From assembly GCF_014489845.1 (NCBI RefSeq), contig NZ_JABURY010000019.1, positions 186,001 through 250,000 on the forward strand: a stretch of 64,000 nt of DNA, in the 5' to 3' direction. This DNA comes from Frischella japonica (lineage in GTDB: Bacteria; Pseudomonadota; Gammaproteobacteria; Enterobacterales; Orbaceae). The first letter of the stretch is position 1, and each line of letters begins with the position of its first letter. The translations under genes were made by a program, and so were the position numbers. The notes below the pieces were generated by a model. The model had not been told where the DNA came from and did no database searches. It saw only the letters and a program-made list of their open reading frames with translations. Below are positions 9,327-19,322 of this stretch, in pieces.

Positions 9327-11243
9327 TTAAAGTTTCGCTTCAAAGTGATCCAATTGTTGTTGGATATCTAACCAATTGAGTTCTTCCTCTTCTAAATTGG
9401 ATTTAATTTGATGCTGTTGCTTGAGTAAATCGGTCAATTTTGTTTTATTTTGTGGTTCATAAATTTGCGGATCAACCAACTGTTGTTCAATCATGGTTAA
9501 TGATAAGTTAAATTGTTCAATCAGTTTTTCTGCTTGTTGCAGCGCCTTTTTTAAAGGTTGCATTTGCGCTCTGAATTCAGCTTCTTTGCGTTTTAACTCT
9601 TTTTTCTCTTGAGAAGTAAGATTCTCAACTATAGGGTTTATAAACTCAAGATCGGATTTTTTTAACGCTTTTTGATCATTATTAAGCCATTTTTGATAAT
9701 CATCTAAATCACCATCAAAAGGCTCAACCTGTTGGTCATAAACCAAATAAAATTCGTCGGTCGTCGAACGTAATAAATGGCGATCATGGGATACCACAAC
9801 GATTGCCCCTTCGAAATCGATCAACGCTTCGGTCAATGCTTGCCGCATATCCAAATCTAAATGGTTAGTTGGTTCATCCAACAACAGCAAGTTAGGCCGT
9901 TGCCAAACAATCAATGCTAAAACTAAACGTGCCTTTTCACCTCCAGAAAAGGTCTTCACTACTTCGTTTACTTTATCACCACGAAAATCAAAACCACCAA
10001 GATAATTACGCAGTTCTTGCTCGGTATTTTTAGGATCAGCAATTTGCTTTAAATGCCATAATGCCGATTCATCCGCCCGCAGGTACTCTAATTGATGCTG
10101 GGCAAAGTAACCCAATTTAACATCTTTAGCTAAGTGAATATGGCCTGCTTTAGGTTGTAACTCTCCAGCCAATAACTTAATTAATGTTGATTTCCCAGCG
10201 CCATTGCGCCCAAGTAGACCAATACGTGAACCCGGTACTAAATTCAATTTAATGTTATTCAGAATAATTTTATCATCATAACCGGCGACAATTTTTTCCA
10301 TAGTAATAAGTGGACTAGGTAATGCTTCAGCAGGGCGAAAACAAAAATGAAATGGATTATCCACATGTGCCGGGGCAATTTTCTCCATTCTTTCCAACAT
10401 TTTTAATCGGCTTTGCGCTTGTCTGGCTTTGGTTGCTTTGACTCGAAAACGATCAATATAACTTTGTAAATGTGCGATTTTATGTTGTTGATGTTCATAT
10501 AGCGATTGTTGCTGGGCTAATTTCATTGCCCGCTGGTTTTCAAATGAAGAGTAGTTACCGGTATATTCAAAGAGATTTTGCTGTTCAAGATGAATAATTT
10601 TATCGACTAATGGATCAAGAAAATCACGATCATGTGAAATTAATAATAACGTACCGTTATAACTTTTTAACCATTTTTCAAGCCACATTACCGCATCAAG
10701 ATCCAAATGGTTAGTCGGTTCATCTAATAACAGCAGATCAGAACGGCACATCAGTGCTTGAGCTAGATTAAGCCGCATTCGCCAACCGCCTGAAAACGAT
10801 CGCACCGGCAATTGCATCTGCTCTTGACTAAAGCCTAAACCATCCAATAATGTCGCCGCACGTGCCTGTATACTCCAACCATCAATGTATTCTAGTTTAC
10901 TATGTAATAAAGCAATTTCATTACCATCGTTTTTTTTATTAGCATCGGCTAATTGCTGTTCTAACAAACGATATTCGCGATCCCCATCAATTGCATACTC
11001 AATCGCAGCAACATCAAGGGCTGGGGTTTCTTGTTCAACCCAAGCTAATTGCCACTGATGAGGAATCGAAACGTCCCCCGTATCAGTACTTATTTCGCCT
11101 TTAATTAACGAAAACAAGGTTGATTTACCTGAACCATTCTTACCAACCAAACCAATTTTTTGTCCCGGATTAATTTTGGCGGATGCATTATCCAGCAAAA
11201 GATTAATCCCTCGGCGGATTTGAATGGAAGAAAAAGTAATCAT
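9327..11243 (-). CDS. yheS: ABC-F family ATPase YheS
   Basis: Soluble twin-ATPase of the ABC-F family, which acts on the ribosome and not in transport. 638 residues against 637 in E. coli YheS. Domain 1 has Walker A GKNGSGKST (about 34-42), signature SFSGGWRMRL and LLLDEPTNHLDLD. A charged linker around residues 240-310 follows. Domain 2 has GRNGAGKST, TFSGGEKARL and a second LLLDEPTNHLDLD. The C-terminal 100 residues are a Glu/Lys/Gln-rich coiled coil. There is no membrane segment. It stands alone between cah and trkA; enteric neighbours such as kefG/kefB are absent. Uup is the nearest alternative, but length and tail favour YheS. Confidence 0.9.
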   Translation of the reverse strand: MITFSSIQIRRGINLLLDNASAKINPGQKIGLVGKNGSGKSTLFSLIKGEISTDTGDVSIPHQWQLAWVEQETPALDVAAIEYAIDGDREYRLLEQQLADANKKNDGNEIALLHSKLEYIDGWSIQARAATLLDGLGFSQEQMQLPVRSFSGGWRMRLNLAQALMCRSDLLLLDEPTNHLDLDAVMWLEKWLKSYNGTLLLISHDRDFLDPLVDKIIHLEQQNLFEYTGNYSSFENQRAMKLAQQQSLYEHQQHKIAHLQSYIDRFRVKATKARQAQSRLKMLERMEKIAPAHVDNPFHFCFRPAEALPSPLITMEKIVAGYDDKIILNNIKLNLVPGSRIGLLGRNGAGKSTLIKLLAGELQPKAGHIHLAKDVKLGYFAQHQLEYLRADESALWHLKQIADPKNTEQELRNYLGGFDFRGDKVNEVVKTFSGGEKARLVLALIVWQRPNLLLLDEPTNHLDLDMRQALTEALIDFEGAIVVVSHDRHLLRSTTDEFYLVYDQQVEPFDGDLDDYQKWLNNDQKALKKSDLEFINPIVENLTSQEKKELKRKEAEFRAQMQPLKKALQQAEKLIEQFNLSLTMIEQQLVDPQIYEPQNKTKLTDLLKQQHQIKSNLEEEELNWLDIQQQLDHFEAKL

Positions 11244-11544
11244 AATTCACCTGTCATTAATATTGAATTGGGTTTGACGCAAAATAAGTTGCCCATAATA
11301 ACAAACTTATTACTTTTTGTTGAGTTAAACACATGATCAATAGCAATGATTAAACCTTGAACCAGAAAATCACTATATGAAAGCCTAAAATCTAAACTAA
11401 ATAATCTTTTAAATATGTTTGTGAGATAAACAATCAGGCTAGTTATCTAAACGGTTAAGGTCACATCATTGGCATGTATTATGATATGTATTTTGTTATT
11501 TTCTAGCTTGGTAGTTGAATAAACGACCAAGCTAAACGCCCTTA
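11244..11544. other. trkA-yheS intergenic region
   Basis: About 300 bases holding the presumed yheS promoter and an inverted repeat at 11504-11534 (TAGCTTGGT/ACCAAGCTA, 13-base loop) close to the end of trkA. The repeat lacks a U-tract on either strand, so I call it only a possible transcript-end hairpin. No gene seen. Confidence 0.5.
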
Positions 11545-12906
11545 TTATAGTAATTTCTCGATATCATTAATGCTTTTACGATCAGGAAGAAAAACAATCA
11601 AGTGATCGGCATCTTCAATAATCGTATTATCTTGACCAATTAACACATCTTCACCTCTGATGATGGCACCAATTGTTGCACCAGACGGCAATCGAATTTC
11701 ATTAACCGTTCGCCCGACTAATTTAGAGGTATCATGATCACCATGAGCAATAATTTCGATCACTTCCGAAGTACCTTGTCTTAACGATACCACTTTGACC
11801 ACACCTGATTGACGAATATGACTTAAAAGTGCCGAAATAGTAGTTAATTGTGGTGAAATTGCTATATCGATCACGCTTTCATTAATTAACTGTAGGTAGG
11901 CTTGACGTTGAATTAAAACAATAACTTTCTTCGCGCCCATTCGTTTCGCTAACATCGCTGACATAATATTGGATTCATCATCATTTGTAACAGCAATAAA
12001 TAGATCTGTTAATTCCACTTGTTCTTGGGAAAGTAATTCCTGATCGGCCGATTCACCATGCAACACAGTAGTATTGATTAATTGTTCAGCAATATGTTCC
12101 GCATTTTGAATATTTTGTTCAATTAATTTTACTTGATAATCACTTTCCAACTGTTTTGCTAACGAAACTGCCACACTACTCCCACCGCTGATCATGATCC
12201 GTTTAAATGGTTTTTCTAAACGTTGTAATTCGCTAGTAACCGCTTTAATATTTTGTGGCGTAGTAATAAAATAGACTAAATCACCGGCTTCAATAATTGT
12301 AGAGTCAATTGGTCGAATAAACCGTTGTTGGCGATAAATGGCAACAACTTTGGCATCAACATGTGGTAAATGTTCTTTTAATTCGGATAATTCACTACCA
12401 ACGAGTGCACCACCATAATAAGCAGCTACCATGACTAAGAATACATGTTCATCATAGAAAGAGGCTATTTGTAATGCCCCTGGGTATTGCACTAATTGGC
12501 TAATATGTTGGGTAATGAGTTTTTCCGGTGAAATAATATGATTAATCGGAATACCATTATCAATCGAAAATAATTGATAATCATCATCACTATATTCAGC
12601 CGCCCGAATACGCGCAACTTTTTGCGGAATATTAAATACAGTATGAGCTATTTGGCAAGCTAACATATTGGCTTCATCAGAATTAGTCACGGCAACTAAC
12701 ATATCCGCATCCTCTGCGCCGGCACTTTGCAATATTTGTGGATAACATACTTTGCCATGAATCACTTGCAGATCAAATCGTTCTTGTAATGATTGCAGTT
12801 TATCTGCCGCTTCATCGATTACAGTAACATCATTAGAGTGTTCAGTAACCAGATATTCAGCTAGTGCACTTCCGGTTTGACCTGCGCCAAGGATAATGAT
12901 TTTCAT
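11545..12906 (-). CDS. trkA: Trk potassium uptake regulatory subunit TrkA
   Basis: Cytoplasmic NAD(H)-binding gating ring of the Trk K+ uptake system. 453 residues; E. coli has 458. It shows the expected duplicated RCK architecture. The first Rossmann domain has GAGQTG at 7-12 and VIDEAADK, followed by a TrkA-C domain. The second Rossmann domain begins near residue 232 (ISGGSSVAVSLAKQL), and the last 80 residues are a second TrkA-C domain. The membrane partner TrkH/TrkG is not in the window. In E. coli trkA follows rsmB; here it is monocistronic, with trpS downstream beyond 152 bases. Confidence 0.95.
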   Translation of the reverse strand: MKIIILGAGQTGSALAEYLVTEHSNDVTVIDEAADKLQSLQERFDLQVIHGKVCYPQILQSAGAEDADMLVAVTNSDEANMLACQIAHTVFNIPQKVARIRAAEYSDDDYQLFSIDNGIPINHIISPEKLITQHISQLVQYPGALQIASFYDEHVFLVMVAAYYGGALVGSELSELKEHLPHVDAKVVAIYRQQRFIRPIDSTIIEAGDLVYFITTPQNIKAVTSELQRLEKPFKRIMISGGSSVAVSLAKQLESDYQVKLIEQNIQNAEHIAEQLINTTVLHGESADQELLSQEQVELTDLFIAVTNDDESNIMSAMLAKRMGAKKVIVLIQRQAYLQLINESVIDIAISPQLTTISALLSHIRQSGVVKVVSLRQGTSEVIEIIAHGDHDTSKLVGRTVNEIRLPSGATIGAIIRGEDVLIGQDNTIIEDADHLIVFLPDRKSINDIEKLL

Positions 12907-13029
12907 AATAAAACCTAAATTTATTGAGTCATATGCAGAATAGAAAATAAGGCTAGCGATTACATATCGTAATCATGATATATATCATATCATATATTGT
13001 TTTGATCCGTGGAATGGGTGATGCATATA

Positions 13030-13057
13030 AAAATGAAAAGGCGACATTAAGTCACCT
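13030..13057 (-). terminator. possible rho-independent terminator just after trpS
   Basis: On the minus strand a 6-bp stem GGTGAC/GTCGCC (one T-G pair, 5-base loop) is followed by TTTTCATTTTT. It starts 2 bases past the trpS stop codon and would end the rpe-gph-trpS operon. Confidence 0.75.
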
Positions 13058-13058
13058 A

Positions 13059-14063
13059 TTATCTGATAAAACCGATAGCATCATAAACTTTTGCTAAAGT
13101 TGCTTGCGCTCTTGTGGTCGCTTTTTTTGCACCATCATGCATTATATCTAATAGCAGATCTTCATTATTACGATAATGATAGTAACGTTCTTGCAATTGA
13201 GCTAACATACCTGACACTTGAGCAGCCACTTCGGTTTTCAAATGACCATACATTTTACCCGCAAACTGTTGCTCCAATTCAGCAATAGAGATTCCGGTAA
13301 TTCCCGTCAAAATATCCAGTAAATTTGATACACCTGCTTTATTTTGTACATCATATCGCACAACAGGAGGTTCATCGGAATCCGTAACTGCGCGTTTGAT
13401 TTTCTTCTCTACCTCTTTTGGGTTTTCCAATAAACCAATCACATTATTGCGATTTTCATCAGACTTAGACATTTTCTTAGTTGGATCTTGTAATGACATA
13501 ACTCTGGCGCCGGCTTTGGCAATAAAAGGTTCTGGTACTTTAAATATGTCGCCATAAAGTGCATTAAAACGACTAGCTATATCACGCGTTAGTTCAAGAT
13601 GTTGTTTTTGATCATCACCTACCGGCACTAAATTAGCTTGGTAGAGCAAAATATCGGCCGCCATCAAAACTGGGTAATCAAATAAACCAGCATTAATATT
13701 TTCAGCATGACGCGCTGACTTGTCTTTAAACTGTGTCATGCGGCTTAATTCGCCAAAATAAGTATAACAGTTTAATACCCAAGCCAACTCTGCATGTGTG
13801 GGGACTTGGGATTGCACAAAAATAGTACTTTTATTCGGATCAATACCACAGGCTAAATAAAGCGCCATCGTATCAAGCGTCGCTTTTTTAAGTTTTTCAG
13901 GATCTTGCCTAACTGTTATAGCATGTTGATTAACAATACAATAAATACAGTCGTAGTCATCTTGTAATGTGACCCAATTGCGTAGTGCACCAAGATAATT
14001 ACCGATAGAAAGCTCGCCTGAAGGTTGGGCACCACTAAAAACAATTGGTTTACTCATAATCAA
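13059..14063 (-). CDS. trpS: tryptophanyl-tRNA synthetase
   Basis: Charges tRNA-Trp. 334 residues, the same as E. coli. Class I signatures are present: SIGNYLGAL replaces the HIGH motif as usual in TrpRS, and KMSKSDEN is the KMSKS loop. The [15 protein letters not shown] segment is typical of bacterial TrpRS. The track start gives [17 protein letters not shown]; the second methionine (14057) matches the E. coli start more closely, so the first two residues are uncertain. Last gene of the rpe-gph-trpS operon, an order conserved in enterics, with 24 bases after gph. Confidence 0.97.
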   Translation of the reverse strand: MIMSKPIVFSGAQPSGELSIGNYLGALRNWVTLQDDYDCIYCIVNQHAITVRQDPEKLKKATLDTMALYLACGIDPNKSTIFVQSQVPTHAELAWVLNCYTYFGELSRMTQFKDKSARHAENINAGLFDYPVLMAADILLYQANLVPVGDDQKQHLELTRDIASRFNALYGDIFKVPEPFIAKAGARVMSLQDPTKKMSKSDENRNNVIGLLENPKEVEKKIKRAVTDSDEPPVVRYDVQNKAGVSNLLDILTGITGISIAELEQQFAGKMYGHLKTEVAAQVSGMLAQLQERYYHYRNNEDLLLDIMHDGAKKATTRAQATLAKVYDAIGFIR

Positions 14064-14087
14064 TTCCTGTTATTTAAATTATTTCAC

Positions 14088-14777
14088 TTATTTGGTCGGC
14101 GCAAGTTTCGGACATGGTAAAAGTGTCAAAATATCGGCAAATTGATCAAATACATAGTCTGGGTGACTGGTGGTAATTGACTCACCATAGTTATAACCAT
14201 AGGTTAAACCAACCGTAAAACATTGCGCATTTTTGGCTGCCATAATATCATTTTTTGAATCACCGACAAACAGCAGTTGATCATTGAATAACCCAAAACT
14301 TGCCAATACTTGGTAAAGTGGCGCTGGATGTGGTTTTAATTTAATTACATCCCCCCCACCCAATACTAAATCGAAGAAACTATCGATACCTAATGATTTA
14401 AGCAATGAAGGTAAAAATTGGCGTGGTTTATTGGTGACTAATGCAATTGCATAGCCATTTTTCTTGAGAGTTTGTAAAGTAGTAAGTACATTAGGAAAAA
14501 GTTTGGTACCTTCGTCAATAACTTGATCATAATGGTGATTAAAGGCTGTCTTTGCTTCTGCTAGGTGTGCTTCATCGGCACCAACAGCTTTTAAAATCCG
14601 TTGTAACATTACATCAATACCATTGCCCACCCAGTTTTTAACCTGTTCATTTGTTACGGTAGGTAGGGCTAAATCCGTTAACATTCTTTGTGCAGCCAAA
14701 GCGAGTCCTGGTACACTATCAACCAGCGTACCGTCTAAATCAAAGGCAATCGCCTGAATATCGTTAGGTTTTTTCAT
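14088..14777 (-). CDS. gph: phosphoglycolate phosphatase
   Basis: HAD-superfamily phosphatase that removes 2-phosphoglycolate, which arises in repair of 3'-phosphoglycolate DNA ends. 229 residues. HAD motif I is FDLDGTLVDS (residues 12-21), motif II is ALVTNKP, motif III the lysine in KPHPAP, and motif IV FVGDSKNDIMAA. The alpha-helical cap of Gph subclass I lies between motifs I and II. It begins 2 bases after the rpe stop, so the two are translationally coupled within rpe-gph-trpS. Confidence 0.93.
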   Translation of the reverse strand: MKKPNDIQAIAFDLDGTLVDSVPGLALAAQRMLTDLALPTVTNEQVKNWVGNGIDVMLQRILKAVGADEAHLAEAKTAFNHHYDQVIDEGTKLFPNVLTTLQTLKKNGYAIALVTNKPRQFLPSLLKSLGIDSFFDLVLGGGDVIKLKPHPAPLYQVLASFGLFNDQLLFVGDSKNDIMAAKNAQCFTVGLTYGYNYGESITTSHPDYVFDQFADILTLLPCPKLAPTK

Positions 14778-14779
14778 AT

Positions 14780-15451
14780 TTATTTTACCGTTGCAAGTTG
14801 CTGTCTCATTGCATCAATTACTGTTTTATAATCCGACGCGCCAAAAATGGCTGATCCTGCGACAAACATATCAGCTCCAGCCTGCGCTATTTCGGCAATA
14901 TTCTCCACTTTTACACCGCCATCGACTTCAAGACGAATCTCCCGACCTGTTTGATTAATTCTTTCACGAACTTGTCGGATTTTCGTTAGCGTGTGTGGAA
15001 TAAAAGATTGCCCACCAAAACCAGGATTAACTCCCATTAGCAATATAATATCAACTTTATCAAGAACATAATCTAAATAAGTAAGCGGTGTTGCGGGATT
15101 CAAAACAACGCCAGCTGTACAACCATGATCTTGAATCAATTGTAATGACCGATCCAAGTGTTGAGTCGCTTCAGGATGAATAGAAATGTTACTAGCTCCA
15201 GCTTTAGCAAACGCTGGGATTAATTCATCAACTGGTGATACCATTAAATGTACATCAATTGAGGCCTTAATACCATAATCTCGTAATGCTTTGCAAAACA
15301 TGGGGCCCATGGTTAAATTAGGTACATAATGATTATCCATAACATCAAAGTGGATCACATCAGCACCGGCATCAAGTACTTTTTTAGTGTCTTCCCCTAA
15401 TCGAGAAAAATCAGCAGATAAAATTGAGGGTGCAATAAGAAATCTTTTCAT
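14780..15451 (-). CDS. rpe: ribulose-phosphate 3-epimerase
   Basis: Interconverts ribulose-5-phosphate and xylulose-5-phosphate in the pentose phosphate pathway. 223 residues; a TIM barrel with the family signatures [29 protein letters not shown] (metal ligands and catalytic Asp), [11 protein letters not shown] and the second catalytic Asp in LEVDGGV. The phosphate-binding end is FVAGSAIFG. First gene of rpe-gph-trpS. In enterics dam precedes rpe, but here there is a 598-base gap and a divergent RadC-like gene instead. Confidence 0.97.
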   Translation of the reverse strand: MKRFLIAPSILSADFSRLGEDTKKVLDAGADVIHFDVMDNHYVPNLTMGPMFCKALRDYGIKASIDVHLMVSPVDELIPAFAKAGASNISIHPEATQHLDRSLQLIQDHGCTAGVVLNPATPLTYLDYVLDKVDIILLMGVNPGFGGQSFIPHTLTKIRQVRERINQTGREIRLEVDGGVKVENIAEIAQAGADMFVAGSAIFGASDYKTVIDAMRQQLATVK

Positions 15452-16049
15452 GATGTTAGCCTCTTATTTTTGATGTCAGCAAAATAAACAATCATTAAAT
15501 ATATTAAGCCATTATACACTTTATTAACTATAATCCAATGCTTAGCAAAATGTAATATGAATAATATGGCGGTTAATTTTCTGATATTTTAGCGCAAAAA
15601 TTAAACTATGATGAATTCTCTTTTTTATTTATTTTGCGATCACAAATGCATTTTTAATGAAATCTATGTTAGATTTTTATTTTAATAAAATAATGTAATC
15701 AATATTTGAGATGTGGTTGTTTAATCATATCGTCAATGATTTTTTTGATTTGTTGTTCACATTCATCACCTTTTTTAATAGGCAAGCAAATAATATCCAT
15801 ACATGACCACTCCCGCCAAATAATCCATTTAACCTAACCTATTGAAACATATAAATAATTAAATTTAATAAATAAAATCAATATATTATATTTTTTATTT
15901 TATGTTATTTAATAACGGGCGTTTTTAGAATGATTATTTTATGAATCTTTTTGCAATACAGATCGCAAAAATCAATTTTATTTGCTTACGCTTTGTCACA
16001 AAGTAATATGCTATGTACCATTGCAAGAATTTATAATGGATAACTAGTA
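15452..16049. other. long AT-rich gap between rpe and the RadC-like gene
   Basis: About 600 bases of divergent spacer. It contains the rpe promoter region, the candidate 33-codon gene at 15699-15800 on the minus strand, and very AT-rich DNA at 15850-16020. I saw no RNA gene or insertion-sequence end. Confidence 0.5.
15699..15800 (-). CDS. candidate 33-residue protein upstream of rpe
   Basis: An ATG-started frame of 33 codons ending in TGA. It begins MDIICLPIKKGDE and continues with a Gln/Ile/Lys-rich stretch resembling an amphipathic helix, ending HLKY. A GGGAG ribosome site lies nine bases before the ATG, which is unusual for a chance frame. The protein is charged, with two cysteines and no membrane segment or signal peptide. 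It is on the same strand as rpe and ends 248 bases before it. It could be a genuine small protein or the remains of a longer gene. I do not recognise a family. Confidence 0.35.
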   Translation of the reverse strand: MDIICLPIKKGDECEQQIKKIIDDMIKQPHLKY

Positions 16050-16490
16050 ATGAATATTAAATTAACGAAGTGTGATAAATATCAGATTGAAGGTACGGAT
16101 GATATATATGCAATAGTACAACGTTTATTATTACACGGAAAAAACAATGTACAGCAAAAAGAACATTTTTGGATGATCGGCATAAATCAATCCGGTTATA
16201 TTATTTATATCGAACTAATTGCCTTAGACGCATTTAACACTGTCGAAATTGAACTGACAAATATTTTCCGTGTTGCAGTATTGAAAAATGCCAAGCATGT
16301 TATTGCGATACATAATTCCCTATCGGAACCACTTATCCCGTCTGAGTTTGCCAAAAATATTACCGCTCGTCTTATTCAAATCGGACAGATTTTAAATATC
16401 GAACTTGTCGACCATTTAATGATTTCACCTAAAGCTTACATTAGTTTTAAAGCGATTGGTTTAATGGATGAACTCAAAAAAACATGTTAA
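16050..16490 (+). CDS. RadC-like JAB-domain protein with a degraded metal site
   Basis: 146 residues, almost entirely one RadC-like JAB/MPN domain. EHFWMIGINQSGYIIYIELI and the end LIQIGQILNIELVDHLMIS...YISFKAIGLM match the small single-domain RadC relatives. In active JAMM/JAB domains the zinc ligands lie in HNHPSG...PS..D. Here that segment reads HNSLSEPLIPSEFA, so the second histidine and the aspartate are missing, which argues against metal-dependent activity. The helix-hairpin-helix part of full-length RadC is absent. The role of the family is unknown, and the gene stands alone, converging on fliR. The weak ribosome site leaves the start slightly uncertain, but the frame is intact. Confidence 0.75.
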   Translation: MNIKLTKCDKYQIEGTDDIYAIVQRLLLHGKNNVQQKEHFWMIGINQSGYIIYIELIALDAFNTVEIELTNIFRVAVLKNAKHVIAIHNSLSEPLIPSEFAKNITARLIQIGQILNIELVDHLMISPKAYISFKAIGLMDELKKTC

Positions 16491-16679
16491 ATGAATATCA
16501 ACATATCAAAACATAAAGCAAATTAGGGAAGTAAAAAAGGTTATAGCACAAAAAAGTTAACGATTGGCAATAATAAAATCTGCAAAAATAAAACTTTCTA
16601 AAAAACAACACAATGAAAAATTGAACAAAATATAATCAGAAATTTACTTAATAATTTGTATGTTATTACTCATTTAAAA

Positions 16680-17462
16680 TTAATGACCCAATTCCGCCAA
16701 TATTGCTACTAATTTGTTGAAAAATAGATTGAATAAATACTGACTGAATGGGACGATAGTCGGCATGAGGTAGCTAAGTATAACCAGACCAAGTAGCAGT
16801 GTTGCCGGATAACCGACAACGAAAATAGAGAGTTGAGGCGTCATGCGGTTTAAGATACCAAGTGCTGCATTAACAATCAGTAATAATGTCATTATTGGTA
16901 ACGCCAGCATAATACCATTGATAAAAAGTAAAGCACTACTATCAATCATCGTTAAATAGCCATTGCCGTTAAGTAGTGTAGTACTGATGGGAATAATGTC
17001 AAAACTTTGCCCGAGACAGTAAAGTAACCATAAATGCCCATCTAAACTTAAGAAGATTAATAAGCCGATAATATTAAATAAACGTGATAACACTGATGTT
17101 GCTGGGCCGCCAATCGGATCATAAAAGGTTGCCATACTTAACCCCATTTGCATGCCGATCAATTCTCCTGCAATCCTTAAGGTCATAAAAGCCAATTGCA
17201 TGGTATACCCCATTACAATACCAACTATAATTTGTTGAATAATGATCCAAATCCCAAGTGGCGATAATACGGTAATGGCTCGGTAGTTATCTGCTGGCGG
17301 CAACAGTAACGTTATTATTACAGCTAAAGCAATTTTAACTCGATTTGGCACCTCTTTTTCACCAGTGATAGGTGCAACCATAATTAATGCTAAAACCCGC
17401 ACAAACGGAAAAAAATATTGTTGGACCAGAACAGAAAAATCGAAATTAAACAAGTTATCCAT
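16680..17462 (-). CDS. fliR: flagellar export gate protein FliR
   Basis: Integral membrane component of the flagellar type III export gate (FliP5-FliQ4-FliR1). 260 residues, near the usual 261. Hydrophobic throughout, with about six membrane segments; QMGLSMATFYDP and the PGL-like region around LSRLFNIIGLLIFLSLDGHL are family hallmarks. Last gene of the fliL-M-N-O-P-Q-R run, 30 bases after fliQ. In enterics flhB follows elsewhere, and it is not in this window. Confidence 0.93.
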   Translation of the reverse strand: MDNLFNFDFSVLVQQYFFPFVRVLALIMVAPITGEKEVPNRVKIALAVIITLLLPPADNYRAITVLSPLGIWIIIQQIIVGIVMGYTMQLAFMTLRIAGELIGMQMGLSMATFYDPIGGPATSVLSRLFNIIGLLIFLSLDGHLWLLYCLGQSFDIIPISTTLLNGNGYLTMIDSSALLFINGIMLALPIMTLLLIVNAALGILNRMTPQLSIFVVGYPATLLLGLVILSYLMPTIVPFSQYLFNLFFNKLVAILAELGH

Positions 17463-17492
17463 ATTGATATTTGTGTCGTAATTATCACCTGT

Positions 17493-17762
17493 TTAATGGG
17501 TTAAATTAGGAATATCCGTTAATAAAATTCGAATGTAATCAACCATAATCGATAACATCCATGGTCCAGCAATAATTAGGACAAGAACTACTGCTATAAT
17601 TTTAGGAATGAAGGATAAGGTCATTTCGTTAATCTGTGTTGCAGCCTGTAATAAGCTGATAATCAAACCAGTGATTAAGGCTGCTAATAATAATGGTCCG
17701 GCCAAAGAGGCCGCAACTTTGATCGCTTGTATCGCCAATGTAGTAATATATTCTGGTGACAT
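17493..17762 (-). CDS. fliQ: flagellar export gate protein FliQ
   Basis: Small two-helix membrane protein of the export gate. 89 residues, identical in length to enteric FliQ. Membrane segments lie at about 14-38 and 51-75, and the loop motif QAATQINEMTLSFIPK between them is diagnostic of FliQ/SctS proteins. It lies 8 bases after fliP and 30 before fliR. Confidence 0.95.
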   Translation of the reverse strand: MSPEYITTLAIQAIKVAASLAGPLLLAALITGLIISLLQAATQINEMTLSFIPKIIAVVLVLIIAGPWMLSIMVDYIRILLTDIPNLTH

Positions 17763-17770
17763 CGTTATCC

Positions 17771-18511
17771 TTAGCTAAAAAAACTTTGTGCTAATGATCC
17801 AAGTAATAGATGCCAACCATCCGCTAACACAAATAACATTAGCTTAAATGGTAAAGAGATGGTCGCAGGTGGTACCATCATCATCCCTAACGCCATTAAC
17901 GTACTGGCAACCACCAAATCAATCACCAAAAACGGAATAAAAATGGTAAAGCCAATTTGAAAAGCCGTCTTCAACTCGCTAATAACAAAAGCAGGAACCA
18001 ATACCCTTAATGGTACCTCTTGTCGAGTTTGCAACTCACCAATGTGTGACATATTGGCAAAAAGTGCTAAATCGTTTTCTCGTGTTTGAGTTAACATAAA
18101 TTCACGCAACGGTTGTGAGGCTTTACTAAGCCCTTCCTGCATAGTAATTTGCTGCTGTGAATAAGGTAGGTAAGCATCTTGATAAATGTTATCAATCACT
18201 GGCGACATAATAAATAAAGTCATAAACAATGCAATACCCAAAAGGACTTGATTAGGTGGTGCTGATTGTGTGCCAAGGGCATTACGTAATAAACCAAGGA
18301 CGATGATAATGCGGGTGAAACTGGTCATTAGCAATAAAATAGCTGGAATGAAAGTTAATAGCGTTAAGAAAACTAACGTTTCAATTGGTAACGACCAACT
18401 TTGCCCACCACTTTCCAAAGGTTGCACCATCATTGATGCAAACGGCGTACTAGCCATACCATCATAGCTATAAAATAATAGCCCCATTATTATGACGAAG
18501 GTTAATCGCAC
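17771..18511 (-). CDS. fliP: flagellar export gate protein FliP
   Basis: Core gate protein forming the FliP pentamer of the export channel. 246 residues; enteric FliP has 245. A cleavable signal peptide is typical of FliP and visible here ([21 protein letters not shown]). Conserved signatures are [31 protein letters not shown] residues at about 65-90 and [20 protein letters not shown] near the C-terminus, followed by LGMMMVPP. It overlaps fliO by 10 bases, which suggests coupling. Confidence 0.96.
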   Translation of the reverse strand: MRLTFVIIMGLLFYSYDGMASTPFASMMVQPLESGGQSWSLPIETLVFLTLLTFIPAILLLMTSFTRIIIVLGLLRNALGTQSAPPNQVLLGIALFMTLFIMSPVIDNIYQDAYLPYSQQQITMQEGLSKASQPLREFMLTQTRENDLALFANMSHIGELQTRQEVPLRVLVPAFVISELKTAFQIGFTIFIPFLVIDLVVASTLMALGMMMVPPATISLPFKLMLFVLADGWHLLLGSLAQSFFS

Positions 18512-18942
18512 GACTTATTCCTTTTTAATGCTGACTGCAAAAACTGATAGAATGTTGAGTTACTAGCTGTAGGGTTAGTTATACCGTGCTCAGTTAATAA
18601 TGCCTGACTATCCGTTTGATTGATTGTATGAAGTAACGTCATTTGCTGTGCTGTTACTCCCACTATTAATAATTGTTGATTAACCTCAATAACGATAATC
18701 CGATCTTTGGCGTTAATCATATAACTATCACGGACATTAATTAAACGATGAGTTAAATTTCGCAATCGACTACGTTTCACCAACCAACCTAAAGCCACTA
18801 TCAGGCCTATCACTAAAATAAATGAAGTAACCATATTAGTGTAAACATTCAATTCTGGCACTGTGGTAGGCTGGTGAACTGCAATTGTGCTGGTTAATGA
18901 ATTAGCTAAATTATCCGGTATCGGTTGATCACTATCCTTCAT
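18502..18942 (-). CDS. fliO: flagellar protein FliO
   Basis: Membrane protein that helps assemble and stabilise the FliP ring. 146 residues. One membrane segment at about 35-55 ([19 protein letters not shown]) is followed by the conserved basic stretch and the [16 protein letters not shown] FliO/MopB core ([14 protein letters not shown]). FliO is poorly conserved, so identity rests on this core and its position between fliN and fliP. The fliN stop and fliO start share one base (TAATG). Confidence 0.9.
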   Translation of the reverse strand: MKDSDQPIPDNLANSLTSTIAVHQPTTVPELNVYTNMVTSFILVIGLIVALGWLVKRSRLRNLTHRLINVRDSYMINAKDRIIVIEVNQQLLIVGVTAQQMTLLHTINQTDSQALLTEHGITNPTASNSTFYQFLQSALKRNKSCD

Positions 18943-19322
18943 TAACGACTTAACCTCCGTACCCGTTCTGACGGAGTGATAATATCAGTAATACGCACAC
19001 CATAGTTATCCCCAACAACCACAATTTCCCCTTGTGCGATGAGATAACCATTAATCAATATATCCAATGGTTCTCCCGCAATACCTTCCAAACCGATAAT
19101 GGCGCCTTGTGTTAAATTTAGCAGTTCTTTGATTGTCATTTTAGCGCGCCCCAATTCAACACTCATATTCACGGGAATATCCAAAATCAAATTGATGTCT
19201 TGCGGTTGATTTTCCGTTGCATGTGGCGATAACGTAGCAAAGATCGCCTCTTCTGTGGTTGACTCATCAAGCTGTTTATCTGCTGTATTTATATCATCTG
19301 ATGTGGTTTTGACCTCAGTCAT
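18942..19322 (-). CDS. fliN: flagellar motor switch protein FliN
   Basis: C-ring component that forms the base of the switch with FliM and docks the FliH-FliI export complex. 126 residues, close to the E. coli 137. The C-terminal SpoA domain (about 50-120) reads LDIPVNMSVELGRAKMTIKE, LTQGAIIGLEGIAGEPLDIL and VVVGDNYGVRITDII, all hallmark segments. The N-terminal 45 residues are acidic and variable, as usual. It overlaps the fliM end by 8 bases. Confidence 0.96.
   Translation of the reverse strand: MTEVKTTSDDINTADKQLDESTTEEAIFATLSPHATENQPQDINLILDIPVNMSVELGRAKMTIKELLNLTQGAIIGLEGIAGEPLDILINGYLIAQGEIVVVGDNYGVRITDIITPSERVRRLSR

Noticed and set aside
11504..11534. Inverted repeat after trkA as a terminator
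   Set aside because: No T-run on either strand; kept only as part of the intergenic description.
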